DNA from: Branchiostoma belcheri
Lineage: Eukaryota; Chordata; Leptocardii; Amphioxiformes; Branchiostomatidae
Direction: 5' to 3'
Length of the DNA stretch: 64,000 bases
Assembly (NCBI RefSeq): GCF_001625305.1
Contig: NW_017804331.1
Span: forward strand, 991,856-1,055,855
Of the stretch, positions 55,994-64,000 are shown one piece after another. The position numbers and the translations under genes were made by a program. The first letter of the stretch is position 1. The number at the start of each line of letters is the position of its first letter. Under the pieces are notes generated by a model. That model saw nothing but the letters and a program-made list of their open reading frames with translations, was not told the origin of the DNA and did no database searches.

Positions 55994-57001
55994 ATGAGTC
56001 CTAAGAAAAAACGCTCCAGGAAATGTGCAGGCTGCGGGGAGCCGGTTGCTCTTCACCCACCCGGGACGAACGGCAGGTTCTGCGAGGGTTTGCAGCCCAG
56101 CGGCACCGACTCGGGAGATACACCGACGCCGACACCACTCACTCTGGAAGAACTACGGGTGGCGGAACTCAACAAAGAGGTTGCCGAACTGGAGAAGAAG
56201 CTTCAAGGCCTAGCGACTGAGGACAAAGCCCAATCTCAAGTGCAGGGGGCGGAAGGCGGGATCGGCATCAGTTCCCTGGCCCCCGGCGGACCCACACCCT
56301 CAACCCCCTTCGAGGCGCCCCAGCTCCTCCAACTCGGGAAGTCCGACCTGAGCTTGGAGGAGCTGAGGAGGAACAAGCCACTCATCGACGCTGTCGAACA
56401 CAAGTACAGCACGCTCCTCGGCCCTGGGAAGAAACCTGAAAAAGGTAAGCCGCTATCTCCTGAATCCTTCGTGCATAGCTTCGACACCGCTGACAGCAAA
56501 AAGTACGACGATCTTTCCGCCGAGGAGTTTCTGGCGGGAATGATGGGGCTTCTGCAGCAGCCAGACATGCCGGCCTGGGAGATGAAGGGGCGGCTGGCAC
56601 TCTTACAGTACACGTGCCAGAAGATGAACCGGTACAAATGGCCAGTGGTCCGGACTTTTCATTCCGCTGCCACGAAACGAGCTCTCGCCTTGCCGGGACT
56701 TTGGTATACAGACTTCCAAGACGTGAAAGATTACTATTTCGACGGGGACCCAACGAAGCTGAAACCGTACACGGCGACCAACACGAGCGGAGCGAAGGAG
56801 AAGAACCACAAGACCACTCGCCCGTGCTACAAGTTTCAACGGAACGAGTGCAGCTCCCAGTCCTGTCGGTTCGACCATCACTGTTCGTATTGCCTGGAGA
56901 AGACCGGTCTGAAGTTCAAGCATTCGGACGTTGTCTGCCGTCGTAAACACGGAGCCGAGAAGACGACGACTGACGACAAAACTACTACGGACTCAGACTG
57001 A
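55994..57001 (+). CDS. Gag-like protein of YR retroelement
   Basis: 335 residues from the ATG at 55994 (earlier in-frame GTG/CTG codons are not needed). N-terminus basic with a possible Zn site (C11, C14, H21, C30). A Leu/Glu-rich likely coiled coil lies at about 51-73. Central helical region 115-260 contains [20 protein letters not shown]. At the C-terminus is a CCCH-type finger, C278-x7-C286-x4-C291-x3-H295, followed by C297/C300/H310/C315. This suggests a nucleic-acid-binding structural protein. It ends at TGA 56999-57001; the RT frame continues in the same phase. The gag label is inferred from position and fingers. Confidence 0.85.
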   Translation: MSPKKKRSRKCAGCGEPVALHPPGTNGRFCEGLQPSGTDSGDTPTPTPLTLEELRVAELNKEVAELEKKLQGLATEDKAQSQVQGAEGGIGISSLAPGGPTPSTPFEAPQLLQLGKSDLSLEELRRNKPLIDAVEHKYSTLLGPGKKPEKGKPLSPESFVHSFDTADSKKYDDLSAEEFLAGMMGLLQQPDMPAWEMKGRLALLQYTCQKMNRYKWPVVRTFHSAATKRALALPGLWYTDFQDVKDYYFDGDPTKLKPYTATNTSGAKEKNHKTTRPCYKFQRNECSSQSCRFDHHCSYCLEKTGLKFKHSDVVCRRKHGAEKTTTDDKTTTDSD

Positions 57002-59272
57002 CTAGATAAATGTACACCCATCACAACCGTAAGTTTGTCTAGTTCATTTGTGTCGCCGGTGTCGTCGTTTAGCGAGGTTAGTTTTCATTCTGTTCATGAC
57101 GAGATATGTTTCTCTGACGCTACAGTGTCAGATGTGCGAGATGTATCACATTTCATGAGCGTTGATGATATATCACAGGGACACACACAGCTTCCCCATT
57201 ACGGGATGCTGAATCCCTCTCCTGTACTCGATGTATTTGTTTGTTCTAGTGCCTCTGACGCTTTACTAGCCACAATGCCGATATATACTAGCAGCAATGT
57301 TAGCTTTTCTACTGGAGGACACGACCAGCCTGACCCTGAGGGGCTGGCGAGTTCTTCTGCTCTTGGTTTGTTTATTGACCCGTTGAGTCGCCCCCAGCCG
57401 GGCCATACGTCTTTAGACATGTTATCTGCTGTAGCTCCCATGTCGAGCGCGATGTCAGATGAATTTCCCCAGCGGGCCACGGCTGCCCCAGTAAGGCTCG
57501 AGCCACGCTCGCACGAGACCGGCTGTCTCACCTCCACAGCGCTGGCCATAGATTTTCCCATGGTCTCAAAGCCTAGAATTGAGCCTGCTCCATGCTTCTC
57601 AGATTTCTGCGACTGGCATGACATGGTGCGCAGATCCGGGGTCCCTAATTACAAACACGCCCGTCTCCCGGTTCCGTGTAAATTGAACATGGCCGCCTGG
57701 CGCCTTTATCTACGCGATTACACCGATCCAGACTTCTGTGACTTGCTGGAATTCGGCTTCCCTGTAAACTACACCGCATCCTCATCACCTCGTGTGCCCT
57801 TGACGAATCACCCGTCAGCCCTGCGCTATGCAGATCATGTCAATGACTATATCCGTACTGAATTGGCGCATGGAGCTACCATAGGCCCCATCCAACCAAG
57901 TTTCTTTTCCTCACCTCTGGTATGCAGCCCCTTACAAACTGTGCCTAAGAAAGATTCCGACAAACGGCGCATCGTGGTTGATTTCAGTTTTCCTGAGTTA
58001 TCGTCCGTCAACGCGGGCATCCCCTCTGACACATACCTAGGGGAACGTCTAACGCTAAAGTACCCATCCTTAGACGACCTGGTAGCCCTGGTCGTCGCCC
58101 TCGGTCCAGGATGTCTCCTATTCAAGCGTGATCTCAGCCGGGCGTACCGGCAAATCTATGTAGATCCTTCTGATTATAGTTTGTTAGGATTCCACTGGGA
58201 TGGTCATTATTACGCTGACGTCGTCTTCCCCTTCGGGATTCGCAGCGCGGCCCAAGCCTGCCAACGCATGACCGACGCGGTGAGGTATATCTACGCTCAA
58301 GATGGTTACGCGTGTGTCAATTATTTAGACGATCTCGGCGGCGCGGACACCGCCATCGCTGCCCCGCTTGCCTTTACCCGCTTGGGACAACTCCTCGGAG
58401 AACTGGGACTTCAAGAGGCTGAGGAAAAAGCCGTTCCGCCCACGACCCGCCTCGTTTTCCTCGGACGTATTGTGGATTCGGTATCCATGACTGTAGAAGT
58501 GCCGCCAGCTCGCATTGACGATACGTTGGCCGAATTGCACACGTGGACTCTGAAGGTCAGTGCTCGCCGCCGTGACGTCGAATCCCTGATTGGCAAGCTG
58601 CATTTCGTCGCCACCTGCGTCCGTCCGGGGCGGCTCTTCATCTCGAGAATGATCCTCTTCTTACGGGCGTTCCGCAACAGGCACCAACGCCTTCAGATCG
58701 ACGCTGAATTCAGGAAAGATCTTCACTGGTGGCGCACCTTCCTCCCCTCGTATAACGGGATCTCCATCATCCCACGACACGGCTGGTCGGAGGCAGACGC
58801 CGTCTTTAGCTCGGACGCCTGTCTGACAGGCTGCGGCGGGTTCGTCAATGACAGTGGTGAATACTTCCACGCCGTCTTCCCATCATCTGTTCTAGATGGG
58901 GATCCGTGCATCAACAGCCTAGAGCTCCTCTCCATCCTGGTGTGCGTCCGTCGCTGGGGCGGCCAATGGACCGGTCTTCGCATTGTCGTACTCTGCGACA
59001 ACGAGACGTCCGTCACTGTTCTTAATTCAGGCCGGACCCGCTCTCCCTTTCTGCAATCCTGTCTTCGGAACATCTGGTTGTGTGCCGCCACAGAACAGTT
59101 TGAAATCAGAGCTGTACACATCCCCGGAGTACACAACAGACTCGCAGACCACCTCAGCCGGTGGCACACGTCTCCGTACCATCCACGCGAGTTCCTGCGT
59201 CTGACGGCGCATCGACATACCACTGCAGTATATGTGGATCCCAGTGACTTCACATTATTGACAGACTTGTGA
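57002..59272 (+). CDS. Reverse transcriptase-RNase H of YR retroelement
   Basis: In frame with gag and open from the codon after its TGA; the first ATG is at 57155. Numbering from the TTG at 57035: RT palm motifs include KKDSDKRRIVVDFS (305-318), KRDLSRAYRQ with D366, FPFGIRSAAQACQ (398-410) and YLDD at 430-433; thumb FLGRIVD. RNase H follows with D594 (SSDAC), E630 (SLELL), D655 (CDNE) and D705 (NRLADHLSR), all catalytic positions present. The N-terminal ~200 residues are low-similarity linker. It makes element cDNA. Full-length and apparently functional. Confidence 0.93.
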   Translation, partial: LDKCTPITTVSLSSSFVSPVSSFSEVSFHSVHDEICFSDATVSDVRDVSHFMSVDDISQGHTQLPHYGMLNPSPVLDVFVCSSASDALLATMPIYTSSNVSFSTGGHDQPDPEGLASSSALGLFIDPLSRPQPGHTSLDMLSAVAPMSSAMSDEFPQRATAAPVRLEPRSHETGCLTSTALAIDFPMVSKPRIEPAPCFSDFCDWHDMVRRSGVPNYKHARLPVPCKLNMAAWRLYLRDYTDPDFCDLLEFGFPVNYTASSSPRVPLTNHPSALRYADHVNDYIRTELAHGATIGPIQPSFFSSPLVCSPLQTVPKKDSDKRRIVVDFSFPELSSVNAGIPSDTYLGERLTLKYPSLDDLVALVVALGPGCLLFKRDLSRAYRQIYVDPSDYSLLGFHWDGHYYADVVFPFGIRSAAQACQRMTDAVRYIYAQDGYACVNYLDDLGGADTAIAAPLAFTRLGQLLGELGLQEAEEKAVPPTTRLVFLGRIVDSVSMTVEVPPARIDDTLAELHTWTLKVSARRRDVESLIGKLHFVATCVRPGRLFISRMILFLRAFRNRHQRLQIDAEFRKDLHWWRTFLPSYNGISIIPRHGWSEADAVFSSDACLTGCGGFVNDSGEYFHAVFPSSVLDGDPCINSLELLSILVCVRRWGGQWTGLRIVVLCDNETSVTVLNSGRTRSPFLQSCLRNIWLCAATEQFEIRAVHIPGVHNRLADHLSRWHTSPYHPREFLRLTAHRHTTAVYVDPSDFTLLTDL

Positions 59273-60281
59273 TCTCGTTCCAGATGCCGCATCACAACTC
59301 CAGCTTCTGGACCAGCAAGTCGACGCGGCGAAGTGGTCAGCCTTCGCTCCAGGCACCTTCAACAATCTCCGGACGCAGTGGCGGGCATTCTTGCTGTTCT
59401 GCGAACACTTCCAACTTCCCGCCCTTCCTACAGACACCCTCACCCTCACCCGGTACGCCCAGTTCCTTTCCCGCTCCTGCCGCAGCCCCACAACGATCAA
59501 GCTCTACGTACACGGAGCACGGGTCCTGCAACAGTTCCATGGTCTCGCACCACCACCGGCGGACGCGTTCGACTTAAAACTCGTCCTTTCTTCCATCTCA
59601 AGGCACTCCAGTCACGTTCCTCAGCAGAAGCTCCCCATCACCCCGGCTATCCTGCTGCGGATCAGAGCCCTCTTGGACATTCGCCGTCCTCTACACGCTA
59701 CTCTCTGGACAGCCTTCTGCTTAGCGTTCTTCACTCTCCTCCGAAAATCAAATCTCGTCCCTAAGTCACAGGCAGACTTCTCTATCGACAAACACCTTTC
59801 CAGGCAGTCGATCCAGCTCTCTCCTCCCGGCCTTATAGTGCGCGTGACGTGGTCAAAGACTATCCAATTCAGACAAAAAGTGCTCCTCTTACCGGTAGCA
59901 GCCTTACCTGGACACCCACTCTGTCCCAAACAAGCCTTCCTTCACATGATTCAACTCATCCCCGCACCCGCGGACGCTCCTGCATTTCTGGTCCCAGACT
60001 GCAGCGGCAAGCTAGTTTCTCTCACACACGACACCTTCGTCACTCACCTGAAGTCTCTTCTAAGAGCGGCCGGCCTTCCAGACGAGCACTACTCCGGGCA
60101 CAGCTTCCGGCGGGGCGGCGCTACGTTCGCTTGGCGCTGTGGCGCAGACCCGCAGACAATAAAACTTCTAGGAGACTGGTCGTCGGACGCCTTCACAGTA
60201 TACCTCGATTCATCCTTAGAACAACGCAAAGACTTCGCACAACGGATCGCACTACAAATCCTTCGCGGCCCCACTGACTGA
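59262..60281 (+). CDS. Tyrosine recombinase of YR retroelement
   Basis: Open from 59262, overlapping the RT end by 11 bp in the +1 frame; no ATG occurs before the catalytic domain. Numbering from the TTG at 59391: R118 (LLRKSNL), K156 (TWSKTIQ), H237-x2-R240 (GHSFRRGG), W263 (LGDWSS) and nucleophile Y271 (VYLD), the complete tyrosine-recombinase set. SAM-like N-terminal region covers about 1-90. It would integrate circular cDNA without target duplication. The start is undetermined: fusion to RT by +1 frameshift, or reinitiation. Confidence 0.92.
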   Translation, partial: QTCDLVPDAASQLQLLDQQVDAAKWSAFAPGTFNNLRTQWRAFLLFCEHFQLPALPTDTLTLTRYAQFLSRSCRSPTTIKLYVHGARVLQQFHGLAPPPADAFDLKLVLSSISRHSSHVPQQKLPITPAILLRIRALLDIRRPLHATLWTAFCLAFFTLLRKSNLVPKSQADFSIDKHLSRQSIQLSPPGLIVRVTWSKTIQFRQKVLLLPVAALPGHPLCPKQAFLHMIQLIPAPADAPAFLVPDCSGKLVSLTHDTFVTHLKSLLRAAGLPDEHYSGHSFRRGGATFAWRCGADPQTIKLLGDWSSDAFTVYLDSSLEQRKDFAQRIALQILRGPTD

Positions 60282-60404
60282 ACCCCCCCCCCACTAGCCG
60301 ATACCGCTGGTTTCAATTCATCTGACGCGCGCTCCCGCTCTTGTACACGAAGTTAGTTCCTGCGTAATTAATGCCAGTCTAATCGTTTTACTGATTCCTA
60401 ACGG

Positions 60405-60720
60405 TATCCAAGTTGTTCTGTAGTACTTAACTACTAGTCATGAAATTGTTATTCAGTTGTGTAGTACTTTACCGTACTAGTCCTGAAATCGTTCCTCAAG
60501 TTCTGTAGTACTTACCTACTAGTTCCGAAATTGTTACTCAAGTTCTGTAGTACTTACCTACTAGTTCCGAAATTGTTACTCAAGTTCTGTAGTACTTACC
60601 TACTAGTTCTGAAATTGTTTTCTTATAGTCATGAACTAGGTACCTACTTTTTGTAGGCTTAACTTCTAGTCCTGTACTTACTTTCCTGCGTTTTTGTAGC
60701 TTAACTTCTAGTCCGGAACT
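60405..60720 (+). repeat. About 42-bp minisatellite in retroelement 3' UTR
   Basis: Units of CAAGTTCTGTAGTACTTACC, TACTAGTTCCGAAATTGTTA; about five good and two decayed units between the recombinase stop and B1. Confidence 0.85.
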
Positions 60721-60845
60721 CGTTATCTCGCGTTTCGCCACTGTTATTTGTTTTTGTTGTTCACATATTCGACTGGTCTACGCCCATTCCTGCCGTCCAC
60801 ACCTCTACCCACTTCCTCTCTCCCTTTCCCTCCGGGCTTGGTGTG

Positions 60846-60943
60846 GTGGGGTGACATTATCATCCTGATTAAAGTCCTTACCAAGCCCAGCACTTGTCAC
60901 CTCGTCTTTGGCCTGAGTTTTCTGTGGAAGGGTGTGAATAATT
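60846..60943 (+). repeat. Split direct repeat B1
   Basis: 98 bp starting GTGGGGTGACATTATCATCC, ending GTGTGAATAATT, directly abutting A2. Confidence 0.95.
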
Positions 60944-61060
60944 GGACAGGTTTGGGCGTAGACCAAAGCATTTAATTAGACGCGCCCGGGAACACATGGG
61001 GACCAGCCTCCCCTAACCGGGTCAGTTCTCCGCAGCCACGGGCAGGACCGGAGCTTTGTA
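60944..61060 (+). repeat. Split direct repeat A2
   Basis: 117 bp, copy of A1. Confidence 0.95.
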
Positions 61061-61076
61061 ACCCACCCGCCCTCCC

Positions 61077-61174
61077 GTGGGGTGACATTATCATCCTGAT
61101 TAAAGTCCTTACCAAGCCCAGCACTTGTCACCTCGTCTTTCGCCTGAGTTTTCTGTGGAAGGGTGTGAATAATT
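61077..61174 (+). repeat. Split direct repeat B2
   Basis: 98 bp, copy of B1 with one difference (TTTGGCC / TTTCGCC), separated from A2 by 16 bp (ACCCACCCGCCCTCCC). Confidence 0.95.
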
Positions 61175-62160
61175 TTCCTGTATATTGGTGTTCAATGTTA
61201 TCATTTTCAAAAATTAATGTTCCACATATTTCAAATGAAAAGGCATAAAGATGTATTATTAAGATAACATTATATAAGATGAATATAAGATACTTTTAAT
61301 TTTCAAACAAAGTGTCTATATCATATTCCTGTATGTGAATTCCTTTCCCAGAGGTATAAGTAGATAAAATTTGGTTTGCAGTAACCTTTTTACAAGCTAG
61401 CTCATCAGAAAGAGCTCACTGAAAGAAACAAAATGCTTTTTTTTAAGTAAATCAGATGTTGTATGGCCAAAATATTTGCAATTGAAATTTCGAAATAATC
61501 TACTACAAGTAAAGGGGTTCCTTGATTGTTGTTGACCACCCCTTCGTGTTCGTAAATGGAACGGTCCTCGGTAATGTGTGATTGTGGCTCATCTTGTGGT
61601 AATTTATGAATTCCCGGAAGATTCGGGACACTTTCATCGCACTTCACGTCGGTCCGTAACAAGATTGGCGCATGTCGGAGGAGTTGTAAAAGAGGATTGA
61701 ATAAGTAGATTAAGTCTCTCGTCCCTTGCTGGGAGTAAACAGAATTACGGGTCCACGCTGTACACCAGAGTTAGGTGATAATGGCTGTAGTATATATTGT
61801 GCACACAATGCTGTGTGTACAGGGTTATTATTCACCAAATGAATGTATATCCCTCCTGACCTGTACCCGGCTTTAGAAGTGGCTGGAAGGAGTAGAAATT
61901 GGCCAAATAGACAGTTAACATGCCAGGGGAGTAAGTGTTGGTCCGTTAATTAATTAATTTTGTTAGCCAGTGTCCTCACTATGAGACCGAAAGAAACAGA
62001 TTATTTCAGACAGTTACAACAATTTCTCCATCCTTTCGTCATTTAGAAGATCACCAAAAAACTGCATTTCTACTAAGATCACAAAACCCACTAATTATAT
62101 ATATGTGGGACTATTCATTATCCATTGCCTTCAAAGAAGAAGTCGAACCCCAAAATAGCT
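61175..62160. other. Intron; continuation of the interrupted duplication
   Basis: 61175-61290 continues the segment broken by the retroelement (compare 55075-55145). 61317-61345 is a third copy of the target sequence. No gene in the rest. Confidence 0.6.
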
Positions 62161-62297
62161 AGCGTAGTAGTAGAAGTAGAAGTTTTTTCCAGACAGTTGT
62201 TACCTGTCTCCTGTTACTGTATTGCAATGAGTATTATACTTGATTGTAAAAGCAATTAGCCTTCGGGCATGATTTTGCGAATAAAGTTTCAATTAAA
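62160..62297 (+). mobile_element. Retroposon 3' end
   Basis: Ends GATTTTGCGAATAAAGTTTC AATTAAA, a LINE-like 3' terminus. Confidence 0.5.
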
Positions 62298-63025
62298 GGA
62301 GTACAGTTTGCATGTCACTATGAAGCTTGGTAGCAGCAAAATGCACTTCAGCTGACCAACTCCCAGGCATGTTGTCTCTCTATTTAGCCAATATCTACTC
62401 TTTCCAGCCGCCTCCTGAAGCCTGGTACTTCTGATTCAAGATGTGTTCATATCGGAGGCCAATGTTTTAGGTGACACTTGACAAAACTGTGCGCAAACGT
62501 GCATTTTGTATGGGATACGTTGAAACAAGAAGTGAAATTACTGGAAGAACAGTATGAAGTTTATTTATTTATTAGTTTTACCACGTACAATATGCACTGT
62601 GGATCATGGCATGGCGAAACAGGTGTTTCCGACATGAAACATCCACAGTTCGGGACAATTGAAATCTATTTTCGGGACAATTCTGGGACAATAGTAAAAA
62701 AAGTTAATTTCGAGGCCTGCTCTTCTCACCTGTTCTCCCCACAGCTCCAGAATTACCTCTCCTATTAGCGGGCCCGTTTTACCTGCCAGATCCAGAGGGA
62801 AATAAGAGTTGAGACCTGTGTAAAGTGGGGAGGGCTCTCCAAATGCGGCACCTTGATAGCGGCCCATTTATCTTGCGCCGACCAAATTGAGTCCGCCTTT
62901 GCTATTTCAAAATCCATTTCCTGGGTGATGGCAGGAAGGGAAAATGAACATGTCAAAGGCCTCTTGACATATATGCAGGCACTTGGACTGCTTTAGACTG
63001 CTGATCATGTTGGGGTGGTATGGGC
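62298..63025. other. Intron with D-family fragment
   Basis: 62634-62721 matches D (GGGACAATTGAAATCTATTT, AATTTCGAGGCCTG). No exon recognised. Confidence 0.5.
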
Positions 63026-63284
63026 ACGTCGGCAGAACGTACTGCACCTGCGCGAAACCCGTAGTGTATTGTGCATAGAACTTCGGCAGAACGTCTCATA
63101 TAAGGTCGTATTTCAGGCTCCGTATTCGTGTATAGAAGGTTAACATCCCATCTGTAGTTTCCAATTGTCATGTTGGAAAAGATAATTGTCTGCAACAGGC
63201 AAAATTCTGATGCAACGTTGACCAAACAACCCACGAAATTAACCGTGGAAAATCAGGGTTTTGCACAGGCGCAGTACGTTCTGC
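63026..63284. mobile_element. MITE-C
   Basis: GCACGTCGGCAGAACGTAC ... GCAGTACGTTCTGCC, inverted relative to 8326. Confidence 0.8.
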
Positions 63285-63413
63285 CATGCGTTTTAGCTTT
63301 CCTAAATTTGTACTCGTAGCCACCTGACTATTATGATCACATTACATATACGTATGTGGATTCTATAACAGTATCATGATAGTCTAATCGTATATAATAA
63401 TAATATGATAATA

Positions 63414-63816
63414 ATAAATGGTTTATTGGCCAAACATCACCTGTGCAATCGCAGCCTTATATATAGGCTGAATTGATGCAGGGTTTACAATCAGATGATA
63501 CAAATGGTAATAATACACATAGTAATACACATAATACACAATGTCATGATACATATTTGTTCCTAATTTTTGTTGAACTGTCGCAAGGGTCTGTGCAGCT
63601 GCCATTCGGCGCCACAAGGTGACCTCAATACGACTTTCCCCAACTGAAGTTAGGTACCCATTCACACCTGGGTGGAGTGAGGAAAGTCGTGTAAAGTGCC
63701 TCTCCCAAGGACACAACGTCGGGGCGCATGTCCAGACATGTCCCGGGTACGACTCGGGATCGAACCCGGGTCTCCCGGTTCACAGTCGAATGATCTACCA
63801 CTACGCCAACCGACGC
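63414..63816 (-). mobile_element. tRNA-derived SINE, near complete
   Basis: Minus-strand head GGCGTCGGTTGGCGTAGTGG, CTGTGAA anticodon loop (GTG), box B GGGTTCGATCCC; long body and tail ending near 63414. Confidence 0.8.
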
Positions 63817-63926
63817 CACGCATTTACTTCTAAATGCCTCAATTCTGGAGTTTTAGGTGTAGGGAGTAATCTAACAGCCTGTCACTTCTGATAAAAGACA
63901 AAAATACCCCTAGATGCACCCAATAA

Positions 63927-64000
63927 GGCCACACCAATTTAACTTGTTGGTTCTCGGATTCGCCTCTTCGTTTTTTTCTGATTTGCAAAAAAAAAAAAAA
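63927..64000. mobile_element. MITE-A, runs off window
   Basis: TAA then GGCCACACCAATTTAACTTG (GGTTCTC subfamily). Confidence 0.8.

Larger units (their letters stand above)
55824..61174 (+). mobile_element. DIRS/Ngaro-type tyrosine-recombinase retroelement, intact-looking
   Basis: A 5351-bp element with gag-like, RT-RNase H and tyrosine recombinase frames and split direct repeats A1 (55824-55940), B1 (60846-60943), A2 (60944-61060) and B2 (61077-61174). A1/A2 and B1/B2 each show one mismatch, implying a recent insertion. The A1...B1-A2-B2 arrangement is that of Ngaro/PAT-like YR elements, not the inverted repeats of DIRS1 itself. No target duplication; paralogous empty sites at about 55068 and 61317 read straight through the insertion point. 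It has the same orientation as the host gene. Confidence 0.92.

Noticed and set aside
56236..56950. Minus-strand ORFs over gag
   Set aside because: GC-rich shadow frames of the gag gene.
58723..59295. 190-residue minus-strand ORF in the retroelement
   Set aside because: Shadow of the RNase H region; no independent similarity.
63750..63816. tRNA-His gene on the minus strand
   Set aside because: It is the head of a SINE with a long attached body; identical layouts recur in the window.
46918..64000. Search for the final SCCPDH exons
   Set aside because: No segment with splice sites matched the expected C-terminal third; they are taken to lie beyond the window.

Overview
This is eukaryotic, intron-dominated animal DNA. 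The only host gene I recognise is the middle of a plus-strand saccharopine dehydrogenase-like oxidoreductase gene (SCCPDH family). Nine exons spread over about 44.7 kb (2201-46917) carry only about 0.9 kb of coding sequence. The 5' exons, which should hold the nucleotide-binding start of the protein, lie before the window. The last exons lie after it, because no later exon is visible in 46918-64000. The very high load of short nonautonomous transposons, LINE tails and tRNA-derived SINEs, the intact tyrosine-recombinase retroelement, and a protein clearly in the animal SCCPDH family suggest an invertebrate deuterostome. Amphioxus (Branchiostoma) is my best guess, but the species is inferred.

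Layout. 1-2200: upstream intron ending in an antisense LINE fragment that supplies the pyrimidine tract of the first visible acceptor. 2201-21706: eight exons separated by introns full of MITEs. Several splice sites here have been tandemly copied: an acceptor copy near exon 2, a truncated exon-3 start, four copies of the exon-6 end with its donor, and nine copies of the exon-7a acceptor. Exons 7a (19603-19722) and 7b (21587-21706) are both exactly 120 bp, both phase 0, and both begin V-Q-[Y/F]-x-A-Y, so they look like alternative versions of one exon. 21707-46860: a 25 kb intron made largely of nested and tandemly duplicated repeats, with one 20-N assembly gap (23758-23777). 46861-46917: exon 8, followed by a long inverted repeat. 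46918-64000: the next intron, which hosts a 5351 bp DIRS/Ngaro-type retroelement (55824-61174).

The retroelement is nearly pristine: gag-like ORF, reverse transcriptase-RNase H ORF and tyrosine recombinase ORF, bounded by split direct repeats A1 ... B1-A2-B2. Gag and RT share one frame, separated by a single TGA followed by CTAG. The recombinase frame has no ATG at its start and overlaps the RT stop in the +1 frame. The element therefore appears built to be expressed by stop-codon readthrough and then +1 frameshifting or reinitiation.

Most other sequence belongs to a few repeat families. MITE-A (termini GGCCACACC, 3-bp TNA target duplications, PIF/Harbinger-like) has over 20 copies. MITE-B/B2 are its relatives (GGCCATG / GGCCACAGC). 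There is a hAT-like MITE (ATGCCCGTAGCC, 8-bp duplications), an unusual 'F' family built from about 31-bp degenerate units with 6-bp duplications, and families here named G, C and D, plus LINE 3' ends and SINEs. Several insertions are flanked by duplications far longer than the normal target site (15, 52, 52 and about 100 bp).
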